From Paenibacillus oralis (GTDB lineage: Bacteria; Bacillota; Bacilli; Paenibacillales; Paenibacillaceae), in contig NZ_RRCN01000001.1 in assembly GCF_003863965.1 (NCBI RefSeq), positions 1,103,042 through 1,167,041 on the forward strand: DNA of 64,000 bases. Reading direction: 5' to 3'. Positions within the stretch are counted from its first letter, which is position 1. Every line of letters starts with the position of its first letter. The notes beneath the pieces are model-generated. The model was not told where the DNA came from, searched no databases, and saw only the letters and a program-made list of their open reading frames with translations. Below are positions 1-7,868 of this stretch, one piece after another. A program made the translations under genes and the position numbers.

Positions 1-225
1 CTTTCCACCGATGGTTGTAATTTCATATTCTCCATCAGCGAGAATTTTTGTTAATCTCCCTATACAATGATCATGATCAATCACTAATGAAGTCCATTCA
101 ATGCACCAATCACCAATTTTAGGGACTACAATAGGAATGTGACCAGATCGCATACAGGAGATTAACAAATCTATCAAGGTGTCATGGAGGTAATCCACTT
201 GTTCTCGAGTATAGATCGGTATCAC
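1..225 (-). CDS. Partial prophage ORF, product unknown, runs off left edge
   Basis: An open frame of 75 codons runs leftward off the window edge from a GTG at 225. The residues include IGDWCIEWTS and a histidine/aspartate run DHDHC; I do not recognise a family. GAGAGG abuts this GTG too closely for a normal ribosome binding site, so the true start may be further in. A good promoter lies just upstream at 237-265, so this is probably the first gene of a new leftward prophage transcription unit. Confidence 0.4.
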   Translation of the reverse strand, partial: MIPIYTREQVDYLHDTLIDLLISCMRSGHIPIVVPKIGDWCIEWTSLVIDHDHCIGRLTKILADGEYEITTIGGK

Positions 226-236
226 CTCTCAAGAAA

Positions 237-265
237 AATATACTACTAACGCCGTACTTATTCAA
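237..265 (-). promoter_or_regulatory. Leftward sigma-A-type promoter inside the prophage
   Basis: TTGAAT (260-265), a 17-bp spacer and TATATT (237-242) read leftward toward the edge ORF. The predicted start, near 230, leaves almost no leader before the GTG at 225. A short hairpin GGCCGAACGGCC overlaps the stop codon of the preceding gene at about 293-308. Confidence 0.5.
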
Positions 266-305
266 TTTTCAAAGTGCGTATTCAGTAGATTGGAGGCCGT
301 TCGGC

Positions 306-536
306 CTATTCTTCTACTTTTTCTGCTTCATTCCAATGAACTTCTGCGCCATCGGCATCGATAGATTCATTGTCTTCGTATACCCCGATAAGCTTATCAA
401 TTCCACCATTTCCGACGAATGAACCGATTCCTTGAAACTCTGCATATGCTTTGTCAAAAGCTTCATCTTCGCTGTCAGCCTCTATGGTTATTGATACCGC
501 TCCCGTGAAGTTTCCCCATACTTTATACTTTGCCAT
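306..536 (-). CDS. Small prophage protein, unknown
   Basis: 76 residues, acidic, start chosen on AAAGGAGAGG eight bases before ATG. The sequence looks like a small alpha/beta fold (alternating strand MAKYKVWGNF and helix SEDEAFDKAYAEF), a pattern common in short phage proteins. No catalytic motif is visible. It is the last gene before the leftward promoter at 237-265, and its stop codon forms part of a GGCC hairpin. Confidence 0.6.
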   Translation of the reverse strand: MAKYKVWGNFTGAVSITIEADSEDEAFDKAYAEFQGIGSFVGNGGIDKLIGVYEDNESIDADGAEVHWNEAEKVEE

Positions 537-556
537 TGTTATCCTCTCCTTTTGGT

Positions 557-814
557 TTAATCAGTTGATGATGCAAATAATTCAAGTGCTATCATTTGAT
601 CGCGGCATTCTTCCGGTGTACCAGGAACCATTGCTACAAGAAATTCTGTTCGATGATGCTCAGCAGTTTCCTCATCCTGGTAGATTAGGTTTTCGCCCAC
701 AATCCCGACCGTCCAAAATCCAGATTCGGACTCAGTATGTAGGTCCAAATCAGCCAAGCTTTTTGCGATGAAACCTGATTGGTTCATATCAAGGATTTTT
801 TTGTACAATTTCAC
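557..814 (-). CDS. Small prophage protein, unknown
   Basis: 85 residues from a GTG start with GAGGAG nine bases upstream. It contains a run of acidic and aromatic residues (TESESGFWTVG) and a C-terminal helix. No family recognised. The leader before it contains TAAACCAAAGGG, a variant of a TAAACCAAAAGGAG module that also precedes the genes at 536 and 1176. Confidence 0.55.
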   Translation of the reverse strand: MKLYKKILDMNQSGFIAKSLADLDLHTESESGFWTVGIVGENLIYQDEETAEHHRTEFLVAMVPGTPEECRDQMIALELFASSTD

Positions 815-840
815 TCTTTACTACTCCTCTTCCCTTTGGT

Positions 841-1176
841 TTATGATTGAGTGCCATACATTTCTTTGCGCTGTTGCTGCTTTTGCCTGTTTTGATATTT
901 CCTCAACTTGTCCGGTAACTGCACTTGCTGGTGCAACTTGTAATGATGAGGGCAGAAATCAACTCCATCGGTTATGTGCTTCGCGCATTCCTCGCACATC
1001 GGAAGATCACATGTATCCAGCCTAGGTCCTTCATTGGCTGCTTTAAAGGCTGCATAGGGGCCATTAACAAATATGATTGATTGGCTGTGATACTCGGTTA
1101 CGTAGTCGCATAACAGCGTTGCTTCCTTTTTCTTGCATATAGGGCATGGGTTTTCAAATATTGAAGGGTTGTTCAT
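841..1176 (-). CDS. Putative zinc-binding prophage protein
   Basis: 111 residues. I start it at MNNPSIFENP (1176) because AAAAGGAGG precedes that ATG; the open frame extends further upstream without a better signal. It has an N-terminal CPIC pair, a second pair CEEC and a CPHH motif near residue 75, arranged like a treble-clef or zinc-ribbon domain. The tail is rich in Gln, Arg and Lys (QNRQKQQQRK), suggesting nucleic acid binding. Function unknown. Confidence 0.6.
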   Translation of the reverse strand: MNNPSIFENPCPICKKKEATLLCDYVTEYHSQSIIFVNGPYAAFKAANEGPRLDTCDLPMCEECAKHITDGVDFCPHHYKLHQQVQLPDKLRKYQNRQKQQQRKEMYGTQS

Positions 1177-1204
1177 CGCATTCCCTCCTTTTGGTTTATA
1201 TGGC

Positions 1205-1354
1205 CTAAAACGGCAATTCGTCATAATCTCGTAAGCGTAAGGCGAGCGGTCCAAGGTAAATATCGATATAACCAATTCTTAAATCGATGTATGTGCCGAG
1301 TCCAAATCTTTTCATTTCAAAGTTTTTCGTCAATTCCCATTTACCGATCCTCAT
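1205..1354 (-). CDS. Very small prophage protein (49 aa)
   Basis: ATG at 1354 overlaps the TGA of the upstream gene as ATGA and has GAGGGAG upstream, so it is probably translationally coupled. The 49-residue product (MRIGKWELTKNF... ending DYDELPF) is aromatic and basic. No family recognised. The start signal and coupling support a real gene. Confidence 0.55.
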   Translation of the reverse strand: MRIGKWELTKNFEMKRFGLGTYIDLRIGYIDIYLGPLALRLRDYDELPF

Positions 1355-1812
1355 TTCTCTCCCTCGCTTTCGGGTGTAAACCAAGTCATATCCTTAAAGT
1401 GAGGCGGTAACTCTCTTTCCGGCAAGTTTATTTTCGCGTAGTGAGTTACCCAATCTATCAACGTGTTGTTAATCATCCAACTGTATCTCCCGGTTCCGGG
1501 AACACTTGCGCGTTGGGCTATCAATGTTTTATGTCCGTTTGTAACAATGTGGTCAACGTGGCTTTCTATGCTTCTGTCTGTTGGGTCATATTTCACCCAC
1601 GGTATCAATCCCGACTTTTCTTTCTCCAACTTCTCGATTTTTTCTAGCAATTCGTGATATTGCCCATGCTTTTGGATAAAATAATTGCATTCACCCACCG
1701 TTAATGCTCCGATCGGGTCTTTAGCAATCCACAACCCGCTTGCCTCACCCATGATATAGCCTAATTGATGCTGATTATTTGCGATAAACTTCTGAACCTC
1801 ATCCATTTTCAT
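1351..1812 (-). CDS. Prophage protein, unknown
   Basis: 153 residues from ATG at 1812, with a second in-frame ATG two codons on. The middle has a short charged helix (HELLEKIEKLEKEKSG), followed by a Trp/Tyr-rich domain with GTGRYSW and WVTHYAKINLPERE. It sits in the tightly packed leftward early operon and is coupled to the 49-residue gene downstream. No function assigned. Confidence 0.6.
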   Translation of the reverse strand: MKMDEVQKFIANNQHQLGYIMGEASGLWIAKDPIGALTVGECNYFIQKHGQYHELLEKIEKLEKEKSGLIPWVKYDPTDRSIESHVDHIVTNGHKTLIAQRASVPGTGRYSWMINNTLIDWVTHYAKINLPERELPPHFKDMTWFTPESEGEK

Positions 1813-1841
1813 GCTTCTTCACTACCTTTCATAGCTAATGC

Positions 1842-2147
1842 TTATTTTTCCTTGACCATTGAACTGTTTAGCCACTCCATGATCCGGTCGTACATTGGTA
1901 CCGTTTCGCCATACCCTGAATTAAATGTGATAGTTCCGTCTTTTCCGAAAAGTCCATCGAACCTGATGGAAAAACAAAGTCCATCGCGCATATCCCAGTT
2001 TGGTCTTACATATTTAATGTTCTTGCATTTATCCATTAGTTCCGGGTTGTCCCACGCTTCATCTGATAGACCGCCAAAACGATGCATAACCCATACAGCC
2101 GACATAATTCTGTCATATTGATCTTTGGTTAGCGCTAGTTCCTTCAC
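1842..2147 (-). CDS. Prophage protein, unknown
   Basis: 101 residues, GTG start overlapping the stop of the previous gene (GTGA). The sequence is helical at the N terminus (ALTKDQYDRIMSAVWVMHRF), then has a strand-rich stretch with aromatic residues. No motif recognised. The overlap with the upstream gene indicates translational coupling. Confidence 0.55.
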   Translation of the reverse strand: MKELALTKDQYDRIMSAVWVMHRFGGLSDEAWDNPELMDKCKNIKYVRPNWDMRDGLCFSIRFDGLFGKDGTITFNSGYGETVPMYDRIMEWLNSSMVKEK

Positions 2148-2527
2148 TTTGCTTCTTCCTCCTTATCTGGCACTACAAAAGGCGTCCAGTGTGTGTGGTA
2201 TCCGGGCCAATCTGAGGCAAGGGGATTGCCGCAATACGGGGATTCCTCAATGGGAAACGCCCACCAAAGCGCGTCGCCATAATCTTCATGCCATTCGTCA
2301 ATAGGACGTGCTTCACGTAGTTTCTTTTCCTGGGCTTCTGCTTGAAGGATTAACTTAGTCTGCTCAACAGCTAATTTTTCGGCGAAATCAGCGCGTTCTT
2401 TGTGTTTCTGTAAGGTGACACATGTGTTGTTTAGGGCTGTACAAACCGTTTCATAGTTGGGCTTGTTACCAATGGCAGAAAGAAAGTCGGGTTTATATCC
2501 TTCAAAGAATTTGTCCTGTTTAGTCAT
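2144..2527 (-). CDS. Prophage protein with Trp-rich C-terminal motif
   Basis: 127 residues. Start set at MTKQDKFFEG (2527), seven bases after AAAAGGAGG; the longer frame upstream overlaps another gene fully and is rejected. A central helix (residues about 40-85) carries coiled-coil character. The C terminus has DALWWAFP and DWPGYHTHWTPF, a Trp/His-rich ending I have seen in small phage proteins of the DUF551 type. Function unknown. Confidence 0.6.
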   Translation of the reverse strand: MTKQDKFFEGYKPDFLSAIGNKPNYETVCTALNNTCVTLQKHKERADFAEKLAVEQTKLILQAEAQEKKLREARPIDEWHEDYGDALWWAFPIEESPYCGNPLASDWPGYHTHWTPFVVPDKEEEAK

Positions 2528-2786
2528 GGGATACCTCCTTTTCAGCACCACAATTATGACAAAATTCATATGCCGTACCGTCATCTCTATAATCCACGAT
2601 AAATCCATAGTCGAATCCACAATGTTTGCACGGTTCATTAATTTGTATTTGCTTACAGTTATCGCATAATTGATATACAGTATTGATTTGGTGCGGAATT
2701 GCAGAGGCATATATTTCAGCCTCATGAGTTTCTTTGCATCCATTGCAAATTATCGTTATTTGCCTTGTCCAACTTGGGTCATGCAT
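2520..2786 (-). CDS. Double zinc-ribbon prophage protein
   Basis: 88 residues starting at MHDPSWTRQ, where AAAGGAG is well spaced. Cysteine pairs CNGC, CDNC, CKHC and CHNC are arranged as two zinc ribbons. It probably binds nucleic acid or protein. Its last residues EVSHD are encoded by the ribosome binding site and start codon of the next gene, a junction type that recurs at 3259-3266 and 6097-6110. Confidence 0.6.
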   Translation of the reverse strand: MHDPSWTRQITIICNGCKETHEAEIYASAIPHQINTVYQLCDNCKQIQINEPCKHCGFDYGFIVDYRDDGTAYEFCHNCGAEKEVSHD

Positions 2787-3030
2787 TAACATCTGCTCCT
2801 TTGCCAAAATGTATCTCATATTCTTCTTTGGAGTACATAAGTGTTTTTTCTCCATCGCATACTTGGCACCTCTCCTGCTCGGGGAGGTTATTAACGCCCG
2901 TGGTAACAATCCATCCTTTACCATCACAATCAAAACATTTTGCCTCTTTGTATTCATGGAATCTGAAATATGCTTCTTCATCGCACGAGCCGCAGTAGAT
3001 CATTCCTCTTCGGCAATCTTGACATAACAT
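2779..3030 (-). CDS. DnaJ-like zinc-finger prophage protein
   Basis: 83 residues. It carries CQDC, CGSC, CFDCDGKG and CQVCDGEK, the CxxCxGxG style of DnaJ zinc fingers also found in small regulators such as anti-TRAP. No J-domain is present. Start at 3030 follows GGGGGAGG by eight bases. The 3' end overlaps the next gene. A chaperone or RNA-binding adaptor role would be a guess. Confidence 0.6.
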   Translation of the reverse strand: MLCQDCRRGMIYCGSCDEEAYFRFHEYKEAKCFDCDGKGWIVTTGVNNLPEQERCQVCDGEKTLMYSKEEYEIHFGKGADVNA

Positions 3031-3032
3031 CC

Positions 3033-3266
3033 TTATACCTCCCCCATAAACTCGTTTACGATTTCATCATGTATCTTCGTCCATGATAAGTGTTCATGAT
3101 TTGGCGCCCCGTAAAGAGTGACAAATCGCTTATCTTTCCGCGCACGAAGGACCACAAAATTCCCTGACGGTACTCCTACCGTCCAACCCTTTTTCTTGAG
3201 CCAGCTTTCGAATTTAGGGAGGTCACTCCTTCTCAATTTTCGATTATCTCCGCATTTGTTAGTCAT
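3033..3266 (-). CDS. Small prophage protein, unknown
   Basis: 77 residues, very basic at the N terminus (NKCGDNRKLRRSDLPKF) with a compact alpha/beta pattern afterwards. The start codon lies within the last codons of the upstream gene, next to GGAGG. No family recognised. Confidence 0.55.
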   Translation of the reverse strand: MTNKCGDNRKLRRSDLPKFESWLKKKGWTVGVPSGNFVVLRARKDKRFVTLYGAPNHEHLSWTKIHDEIVNEFMGEV

Positions 3267-3603
3267 GGGATATTACCTCCAAATAATCATATGGATACCA
3301 CGATCTTTGCCCAGTTTCCCAATAAATTAGCGCTCCAATATCAGACGTTTCAATAACAAATCCTTTGGTTCTAATTGATCTATGCCTAACCCAATCTTTA
3401 GGCTTTATGGTTGGTAAGGGGATGGGATCGGAAAACTTCCCAGACTCCAATTCTGTGATGTAATAACGCAAAACACTCTCTTTTCCATCCAGATACATAA
3501 AGCGGTCGGCATCTGTGGTTTCGTCTCGTTCCCTTGCTATCTTTGCCGCCTTTGACTTCATGTCAGTTATAAGCTCATCTATTAGCTTTGGTTGTTTATT
3601 CAT
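3259..3603 (-). CDS. Prophage protein, unknown
   Basis: 114 residues from MNKQPKLIDE (3603), nine bases after GGGGAGG. The first half is helical and charged. The second half (KPKDWVRHRS, IYWETGQRSWYPYDYLEVI) looks like a small beta-barrel of SH3 type, which fits the spacing of its strands but is only an inference. It ends in ISHD, formed by the start region of the next gene. Confidence 0.55.
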   Translation of the reverse strand: MNKQPKLIDELITDMKSKAAKIARERDETTDADRFMYLDGKESVLRYYITELESGKFSDPIPLPTIKPKDWVRHRSIRTKGFVIETSDIGALIYWETGQRSWYPYDYLEVISHD

Positions 3604-3995
3604 CTCTCTCTTACCTCCCCTAATAAGTCGGGATTGTCCCAGCGATTGCCGATGATTTCGATTCTGTCTTTCCAATGTTGCAACCCCGCATAACTACGAG
3701 TGCCTATTTGTTCTCCGATTAGTCCGGTGTCTTCCCACACGACAACGTAAAGAATGTTTCTATCCCCTTGATGGTAGATATCCCCCTCGTAAATCTCCTT
3801 GCCGTTCTTATCTTTGATTCCTGTGTATTGACCTACTGTTTCGGGATCGACTTCGTACACTCCACCATCTGTGTACATCCAACATTGCGATTTTCCACTT
3901 GTGAGTTTTACTACACTTACACCAAATCCATAAACCCATTGATCTCCATCTACAAATTGTTCGATGGCCTTGGCTCTGAATTTATAATCTCTCAT
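3600..3995 (-). CDS. YopX family prophage protein
   Basis: 131 residues. The N terminus RDYKFRAKAIE and the central VGQYTGIKDKNGKEIYEGDI stretch are the hallmarks of the YopX family, common in phages of Gram-positive bacteria and first named in SPbeta. The family forms a beta-rich fold of unknown function. The ribosome binding site GGGAGGG precedes ATG. Its stop overlaps the next start as ATGA. Confidence 0.85.
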   Translation of the reverse strand: MRDYKFRAKAIEQFVDGDQWVYGFGVSVVKLTSGKSQCWMYTDGGVYEVDPETVGQYTGIKDKNGKEIYEGDIYHQGDRNILYVVVWEDTGLIGEQIGTRSYAGLQHWKDRIEIIGNRWDNPDLLGEVRER

Positions 3996-4093
3996 TGCTT
4001 TATTCCCTCCCTGACCTAGACCTTATTCGGCCATCGCTTCGCTGTGCATATTCGGTCGGAAACGATGGCCTTCGGCCTAGTGCATACTTTTAG

Positions 4094-4897
4094 CTAAAAC
4101 AGCGTTAATTGCCTATTATCAAAGTTCATGAGTAGCAGTTCTGTTGCTGTATTGTTATTTCCGTTCACCACTTGCCGTGCTGCTTGGAACGTTTCTCTAT
4201 ACCAATTTGGGTACAGCACGTGTAATAACGGATCGTCATAGTACGAAATGATTGCTTTGCCTTGGATTTTGTTCATCATTTCCGCCAAATCCCGATGGTC
4301 CTGTTCTGTGAAATTCCCGGCGTAATACTTTTCCCGGCCCAAATATGGCGGATCAACGTAAAAGAGTGTGTAAGGCGCATCGTATACCCGGATAATGTCC
4401 CGGAAATCTCGGTTATCGATCATGACCGATTTCATGCGCTTCGCGAACTCCGGTATGATCTCGCAAGCTGATCTATAGGTCCGGGCCGTGTTATGCTCTT
4501 TGCTGTGTCGCCAACCGGTATCAGTGCTGAATACCGAATCTGAATTACCTTTTGCAATCCCCGACCGGTTTATATAGAAGAATCGTACAGTTCGAGTAAA
4601 ATCATCGTCCGGCGGCTGCTCTCGCTTCCACTTTTCATAAATCGCTCGGCTATAAGGAAGGTCGTCACAAGCCTTTTGAAGTCGATCCGGTTCATTTATG
4701 GCCATTGTTAAAAAATTGACGACTTCTCCATCAATGTCGTTGTAAACTTCGCTGTATACTGGCGGCTTTTGGGCTATTACGTGCGCAGCCCCCCCAAATG
4801 GCTCTACGTAACATGTGTGATTTGGCATTCTGCTAATAATGTGTTGGGCCACCTTCCCTTTTCCGCCAAACCAAATCAATGGGCTTCGTGTACTCAT
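4094..4897 (-). CDS. DNA adenine methylase, Dam-like (D12 class)
   Basis: 267 residues, full length for the class. The SAM-binding motif WFGGKGK is at residues 9-15 and the catalytic DPPY at 182-185, in the order expected of D12-type N6-adenine methyltransferases. NRSGIAKGN is part of the target-recognition region. Phage copies usually stand alone and protect phage DNA from host restriction; no cognate endonuclease is visible here. Recognition site cannot be read from sequence. A hairpin GGCCGAAGGCC follows the stop. Confidence 0.9.
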   Translation of the reverse strand: MSTRSPLIWFGGKGKVAQHIISRMPNHTCYVEPFGGAAHVIAQKPPVYSEVYNDIDGEVVNFLTMAINEPDRLQKACDDLPYSRAIYEKWKREQPPDDDFTRTVRFFYINRSGIAKGNSDSVFSTDTGWRHSKEHNTARTYRSACEIIPEFAKRMKSVMIDNRDFRDIIRVYDAPYTLFYVDPPYLGREKYYAGNFTEQDHRDLAEMMNKIQGKAIISYYDDPLLHVLYPNWYRETFQAARQVVNGNNNTATELLLMNFDNRQLTLF

Positions 4898-4919
4898 ATG
4901 TCCCTCCCTGTCGTTTGCG

Positions 4920-5081
4920 CTACCTTTTCTTTTGAACCCGTGGTTTACTTGGATATTTCTGTTTAATTAGGCTGTATGCCGCAATCGCGACCTTTCGGAT
5001 ATATTCAGAGTTTTCTTTCACGGATTCATCTGACATTTCATAGATATTATCTAAGGCTTTTAAAACCTCATGCCGTTTCAA
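4920..5081 (-). CDS. Small prophage protein (53 aa), TTG start
   Basis: A TTG at 5081 lies 11 bases after AAGGAG. The frame reads a basic helical peptide (KRHEVLKALDNIYEM... ending RVQKKR). It fills the gap between the zinc-ribbon gene and the methylase with almost no spare sequence. No family recognised. Confidence 0.5.
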   Translation of the reverse strand: MKRHEVLKALDNIYEMSDESVKENSEYIRKVAIAAYSLIKQKYPSKPRVQKKR

Positions 5082-5109
5082 TTATGCGTTCACTCCTTCG
5101 CTATTTGTG

Positions 5110-5235
5110 TCAAACCTCCAACTCATCAGGCGCCATTGGCCGTTCGAAATTGCAATCATCATTCGGGCAAGATGCTACACCGCCCCAGTAATCCAAGTCA
5201 GCCCCACATATCGGGCATTCGTGTTCAATGTTCAT
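5110..5235 (-). CDS. Mini zinc-ribbon prophage protein (41 aa)
   Basis: ATG at 5235 follows GGAGG at good spacing. The product begins MNIEHECPICG and has a second pair CPNDDC, a classic one-domain zinc ribbon. It would bind one zinc ion. Partner unknown. Confidence 0.6.
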   Translation of the reverse strand: MNIEHECPICGADLDYWGGVASCPNDDCNFERPMAPDELEV

Positions 5236-5290
5236 ACTCTTTCATCCTCCTTCGCTTTTTTGTGTCTACTCTTCTATATCCGTATAGGGG

Positions 5291-5371
5291 CTAAAAAATA
5301 TTGAGTGCGATAAGCAAAGCGGTGAAACAAATCAATGCTACAATTAACACGGCAGCTTCTGACCATCTCAT
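5291..5371 (-). CDS. 26-residue single-span membrane peptide
   Basis: ATG at 5371 overlaps the TGA of the upstream gene (ATGA), so translation is likely coupled. The product starts MRWSEAAVLIVALICF and is one hydrophobic segment ending at NIF. Small phage membrane peptides of this size can modulate host membrane proteins, but no function can be assigned. Confidence 0.4.
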   Translation of the reverse strand: MRWSEAAVLIVALICFTALLIALNIF

Positions 5372-5706
5372 TCCTTATCACTTTCCCCTAAAGCAGCACG
5401 ACAAATTTTTATAATTCCCTCTATCGATTCATAGTACGTCTTCTCTAGCCCGGTTTGTCCGCATTCGAACAGTATTTCTTCTAGTGCTTTGCGAAGTCTC
5501 TCATTTTCCTCATGTAATTCGCCGGCCGTCTGGTCGTAACTTTGATGTGTAAAGAGTGCGGTTTCTAACCGTTTTATGGTTGCGTCCTTCTCGGTAAGCA
5601 AATTCAGATAGGCCAGTACATCACTTTGGATGTCTTCCGGGCTTGCGTTCCGTACGTTTTCGATGTTTGACCAAAACTCTCGTATTTCTTTCATCCGTTT
5701 ATTCAT
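5368..5706 (-). CDS. Coiled-coil prophage protein, Ead/Ea22-like
   Basis: About 112 residues. The start is either MNKRMKEIRE (5706, overlapping the upstream stop) or the second ATG at 5694. The ELHEENERLRKALEEI stretch and the terminal helix resemble the Ead/Ea22-like proteins of phages, whose role is unknown. It is adjacent to a second protein of the same look. Confidence 0.6.
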   Translation of the reverse strand: MNKRMKEIREFWSNIENVRNASPEDIQSDVLAYLNLLTEKDATIKRLETALFTHQSYDQTAGELHEENERLRKALEEILFECGQTGLEKTYYESIEGIIKICRAALGESDKE

Positions 5707-6110
5707 CCTTTCAGGTGGGATAGGGCAGTACGGGCATATTCTCGCATTGGAATTCTGCCTACGTACCATTCATCTTCTGATTCGGCTATGTTCGACAACG
5801 CTGCTTTCAAATCTCGGCGCTCTTTTAATATCGCTAGGTTATTGTTCTTTTGTGTCTCGGCTGCTTGTTTCCATTGCTCCAGTTCCGTTTGTAGGCGTTC
5901 TACTTCGGATAGGAGATAGGCTATATCCCTTGGAGCATGAGCGATAGCCATTACATCATTAGGCATGATTCTGCTTGCCACCACAGTCAATGTTGTTTCT
6001 TGTGAAGAATATACGGCATAGTAATGCTCTCCTGGTTGCACGTGCCATTTACCGGTCGTTATATTCGCCTGTCGATCTTTTATCTCTTGTATCCGGTCAT
6101 TGTTGATCAT
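5703..6110 (-). CDS. Ead/Ea22-like prophage protein
   Basis: 135 residues from ATG at 6110, downstream of AAGGAGG. The opening (RQANITTGKWHV), the middle motif AIAHAPRDIAYLLSEVERLQ and the following coiled coil match the Ead/Ea22 pattern. The family is widespread in temperate phages as an early gene of unknown function. It is coupled to the paralogue-like gene downstream by a stop-start overlap. Confidence 0.7.
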   Translation of the reverse strand: MINNDRIQEIKDRQANITTGKWHVQPGEHYYAVYSSQETTLTVVASRIMPNDVMAIAHAPRDIAYLLSEVERLQTELEQWKQAAETQKNNNLAILKERRDLKAALSNIAESEDEWYVGRIPMREYARTALSHLKG

Positions 6111-6363
6111 GGGAAACCTCCTTAAACTCTCGCATTCTTTCACCGATTTCTTGACACTCATAACCTTCGGGATTGTTAAAAAACTCGGGGTGAGCATCCA
6201 TAAATTGTTTTGCTTCCTCGCTTAAGTACCAGGATTGAAACTCGCCCTCCCACTCACCAACAAAGTGCCAACATTTCGAACCTTCCGGTATGATTTTCCC
6301 AGTACCAGCGCATTCATGCCGTCTTCTCGTTTTGGCAATTTTCTTGAGTTCATTCCAAGGCAT
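6097..6363 (-). CDS. Small prophage protein with Cys pair
   Basis: 88 residues from MPWNELKKIA (6363), after AGGAGG. It has a basic patch TRRRHE, one cysteine near GSKCW and one near YECQ. Aromatic residues (WHFVGEWEGEFQSWYL) suggest a beta-rich core. It overlaps both neighbours and ends in EVSHDQQ, made by the next gene's start region. Confidence 0.55.
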   Translation of the reverse strand: MPWNELKKIAKTRRRHECAGTGKIIPEGSKCWHFVGEWEGEFQSWYLSEEAKQFMDAHPEFFNNPEGYECQEIGERMREFKEVSHDQQ

Positions 6364-6574
6364 CCTCTTTAGCCTCCTTGTAGATGATGAGGGCATAGTG
6401 ATTGTCACCACTGTTCGAACTAACAGCCTGATATTCAATTTTCAAAATTTCAGCATTTGGTTGAAGCTCACTTAATGCGCGGTTTATCATCTCGTCAATT
6501 CCAAAATATCTATTTTTAGTATCAAAAGTATCGAACACTCTCTTTGTTTTGATCTCACTGGCTTTTCCTATCAT
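6350..6574 (-). CDS. Small prophage protein, unknown
   Basis: 74 residues with GGGGGAGG before the ATG. The sequence alternates strands and helices (VFDTFDTKNRYFGIDEMI, then YHALIIYKE-like ending). No motif recognised. It overlaps the downstream gene by 14 bases. Confidence 0.55.
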   Translation of the reverse strand: MIGKASEIKTKRVFDTFDTKNRYFGIDEMINRALSELQPNAEILKIEYQAVSSNSGDNHYALIIYKEAKEDALE

Positions 6575-7173
6575 TTGGATTCCTCCCCCAAAGAATCTTT
6601 TAATTGCTTAACCCATAGATTGCGCGAGTTCGTACGCTGTACTTCTTCTTCGTGTGCATTGGAGTAATAGGCGATCTCCTTATGCGCCTTAACAATTCCA
6701 GATTTCCGATATTCTTCGCCACTAAGTCGAACCGGAGGGGTTAGATATTTTTCGTCGCAATCCCAATCGATACTATCTTCAAGTTGTTTTATACAAAATT
6801 CTTTTAGTCCCTTGTGTTCGTTTGATGGAGGATTCCAAGCGTTAACTTCGGCTAATAACCTTTCATAGCGATTTCTTAACTCTCTTCTTTTTTTGAGGTT
6901 TTTTTGATATTCTTCAACCTTATTTTGGTATTCTTCTTCTGCCAGTTTCTCGACTTCTTCGTTGCTCAGTGATGTTAATTTTTTCAATTGTTCTTTTGCC
7001 TTTTCCAAACTTTCAAGGTAGTAACTACTTGGCTCAAATACAGGTATTTCCGCATCCATCGGTTCGTCTCTCATCATGACAAGCGCTCCGAAAGCTCTGG
7101 AACATTTCAAAACGAAATCCTTAACCGTTACTTCTTCTCCGTTATAAATCGAACTTGTGTATCCTGTTGGCAT
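6571..7173 (-). CDS. Conserved prophage protein, MPTGYT type
   Basis: 200 residues starting MPTGYTSSIYNGEEV at 7173, chosen because AAGGAG lies nine bases before that ATG and touches the earlier ATG. The N-terminal block with FVLKCSRAFGALVMMRDEP is one I recognise as recurring in hypothetical phage proteins. A long charged coiled coil covers residues about 60-105. The function is unknown. The 155-bp gap upstream holds a GAGGC...GCCTC hairpin and no gene. Confidence 0.7.
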   Translation of the reverse strand: MPTGYTSSIYNGEEVTVKDFVLKCSRAFGALVMMRDEPMDAEIPVFEPSSYYLESLEKAKEQLKKLTSLSNEEVEKLAEEEYQNKVEEYQKNLKKRRELRNRYERLLAEVNAWNPPSNEHKGLKEFCIKQLEDSIDWDCDEKYLTPPVRLSGEEYRKSGIVKAHKEIAYYSNAHEEEVQRTNSRNLWVKQLKDSLGEESK

Positions 7174-7328
7174 CCTTACCATCTCCTTAACTTAGTTTCA
7201 ATCCCTGTATACTTTGTATTATGGTTGTGACGCTCTAGGAGGCTTTGTGAGGGGCCTCTAAGTTTTACCCTAGCAAATACTCTACCGAACTATTAAAACG
7301 TCTGTACGTGGCGATTACGGCGCTCGCA

Positions 7329-7868
7329 TCACGTGTTTGCAACCTTGCCTTTCTTTTGCTTCGTCTTTTGAGGTGATAGGATCGCCTGTATGACTTCCTG
7401 TTGGTATTTGGTTGTTGCTGTACCCAACTTTACCGCCCGGGCCACTTGAGCAAGCACATAGGCATCGCGGACATTATTTGATGGATGCTCAAAGCCCCAG
7501 TGTTTGAAGATGGGGACGCTCATATTATCTTTGGCTGCTTGGTGGTTGCCGGTTGCAAACTTTTTGACTTGTGTCGGGGCAACGTCGATCCATTTCATTC
7601 CCGTTCTAAATAACTGGAGACGGATCGCATGGCCTAGGCCGAATTGAAAGTCAATCCCTTTCCCCTTGGAGCTGTAGCTAAAACCCTCGATTGCAATTAC
7701 ATCGTCAAATTCAAGGTTGATTACAATTTCCGTTATTATATCGTCGATCTTTTCTGTTTTGTCCAAGGCCTTAGATGCGATCTCAAAGCCATCCAAGTAA
7801 TTTCCGTCTTTGTCTAAAATCACAATTCCCGTTTCTCCACTTGGGTCAATTCCCACGAATCTTGTCAT
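7329..7868 (-). CDS. RuvC-like Holliday junction resolvase
   Basis: 179 residues. GIDPSGETG places the first catalytic aspartate at residue 8, AIEGF gives Glu61, and NNVRDAYVLA gives Asp135. These are the acidic residues expected of an RNase H-fold RuvC-like nuclease. Phage versions cleave recombination or branched intermediates before packaging. The position next to replication and annealing genes fits. It overlaps the small zinc-finger gene upstream by one codon. Confidence 0.8.
   Translation of the reverse strand: MTRFVGIDPSGETGIVILDKDGNYLDGFEIASKALDKTEKIDDIITEIVINLEFDDVIAIEGFSYSSKGKGIDFQFGLGHAIRLQLFRTGMKWIDVAPTQVKKFATGNHQAAKDNMSVPIFKHWGFEHPSNNVRDAYVLAQVARAVKLGTATTKYQQEVIQAILSPQKTKQKKGKVANT

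Noticed and set aside
4021..4080. GGCCATCG inverted repeat and GGCCGAAGGCC hairpin after the methylase, as a terminator
   Set aside because: No T-run on the leftward strand and a large loop; kept only as a small hairpin note.
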